Shown here in pieces: positions 4,855 through 5,011 of a DNA stretch of 5,011 nucleotides. The stretch covers positions 1 through 5,011 of the forward strand of contig CALURE010000122.1 of assembly GCA_944323095.1 (NCBI GenBank), written 5' to 3'. The number at the start of each line of letters is the position of its first letter. Position 1 is the stretch's first letter. The notes below the pieces were generated by a model. The model was given only the letters and a program-made list of their open reading frames with translations, ran no database searches and was not told the DNA's origin. Source of the DNA: Candidatus Gastranaerophilales bacterium. GTDB lineage: Bacteria; Cyanobacteriota; Vampirovibrionia; Gastranaerophilales; Gastranaerophilaceae. The position numbers and the translations under genes were made by a program.

Positions 4855-4870
4855 TTACATAAGTTTACAT
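4855..4870. promoter_or_regulatory. Pair of TTACAT direct repeats 10 bp apart
   Basis: TTACAT occurs at 4855-4860 and 4865-4870, one helical turn apart, upstream of the 73-aa gene. This spacing is known from tandem half-sites of OmpR/PhoB-type regulators. A small hairpin (CGATTT 4838-4843 with AAATCG 4849-4854) lies next to it. In AT-rich DNA this may be chance. Confidence 0.25.
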
Positions 4871-4882
4871 ATACAAAGAAAA

Positions 4883-4901
4883 CTCCCGCATCTTGCGGGA
4901 G
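4883..4901 (-). terminator. Intrinsic terminator, leftward
   Basis: CTCCCGCA (4883-4890) and TGCGGGAG (4894-4901) form a GC-rich 8-bp stem with a 3-nt loop, or 7 bp with 5 nt. On the minus strand it is followed at once by TTTTCTTTG, the usual T-tract. It lies about 60 bp past the stop codon of the gene entering from the right edge. It separates that gene from the 73-aa gene. Confidence 0.85.
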
Positions 4902-4913
4902 AAGGAATGAAAG

Positions 4914-4958
4914 TAAGCCTTGCGGCTTAATATATTCGCGTATTTTTCACGAAAATAC
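4914..4958. other. Two further small hairpins between stop codon and terminator
   Basis: TAAGCC (4914-4919) pairs with GGCTTA (4924-4929) around TTGC. GTATTTT (4940-4946) pairs with AAAATAC (4952-4958) around a 5-nt loop. Both lie in the 3' untranslated region of the gene from the right edge, before its terminator. They may protect the mRNA end or be incidental. Confidence 0.4.
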
Positions 4959-4959
4959 A

Positions 4960-5011
4960 TTATTTTAATTTTGCTTCAAGAGATTTTAAGCGGGCCTCTT
5001 GTAACGTAGTG
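4960..5011 (-). CDS. C-terminal end of a leftward gene, cut by the window edge
   Basis: From the right edge one minus-strand frame stays open for 16 codons and ends in TAA at 4962-4960. It encodes TTLQEARLKSLEAKLK, a charged, Leu-spaced, amphipathic helix of coiled-coil type. The two other minus frames stop within it. The terminator at 4883-4901 follows in the right direction and at a normal distance, which supports a real gene end. The piece is too short to name the protein. Confidence 0.6.
   Translation of the reverse strand, partial: TTLQEARLKSLEAKLK

Noticed and set aside
1..5011. Recoded genetic code (UGA read as an amino acid)
   Set aside because: No gene uses TGA as its stop here, but none carries an in-frame TGA either, so nothing supports recoding.

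Overview
The window is AT-rich bacterial chromosome with standard-code genes. It holds four recognisable housekeeping or regulatory genes (map, adk, rex, coaX), three complete genes I cannot name, and the last codons of one more at the right edge. My best guess is an anaerobic gut-type lineage such as Gastranaerophilales (Vampirovibrionia, non-photosynthetic Cyanobacteriota) or a low-GC Firmicutes-like genome. The base composition, the NADH-sensing Rex, the Cys3Asp zinc-lid adenylate kinase and the small lineage-specific proteins point that way. This is inference; no marker in the window settles it.

Layout. Positions 1-330 are non-coding: a chain of three hairpins at the left edge, a four-unit 8-bp tandem repeat, a C10 tract, and a possible promoter for a 173-aa membrane-type protein (331-852, +). 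That gene meets tail to tail, with no spacer, an unknown 207-aa gene (853-1476, -). The 207-aa gene is the last of a leftward cluster adk (2368-3027), map (1490-2242), 207-aa gene. A second copy of the left-edge palindrome lies between adk and map. adk is divergent from rex (3116-3730, +). Their 88-bp gap holds overlapping promoters, and rex seems to be transcribed as a leaderless mRNA. rex overlaps coaX (3692-4480, -) by 39 bp, tail to tail. Upstream of coaX lie a perfect 13-bp inverted repeat over its start region and a 73-aa unknown gene (4544-4765, -). Further right come a leftward intrinsic terminator (4883-4901) and the tail of another leftward gene (stop at 4960-4962).

Function. Adk balances adenine nucleotides, CoaX starts coenzyme A synthesis, methionine aminopeptidase trims new proteins, and Rex reads the NADH/NAD+ ratio, so the known genes belong to core energy and cofactor metabolism and protein maturation. 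I see no mobile element, phage gene, CRISPR array, tRNA or defence cassette. No novel multi-gene system is evident. The points worth a second look are regulatory and architectural: covarying copies of a dispersed palindrome, leaderless rex, an in-register antisense overlap that coincides with a C-terminal extension of CoaX, and possible start-site-masking hairpins in front of two neighbouring genes.
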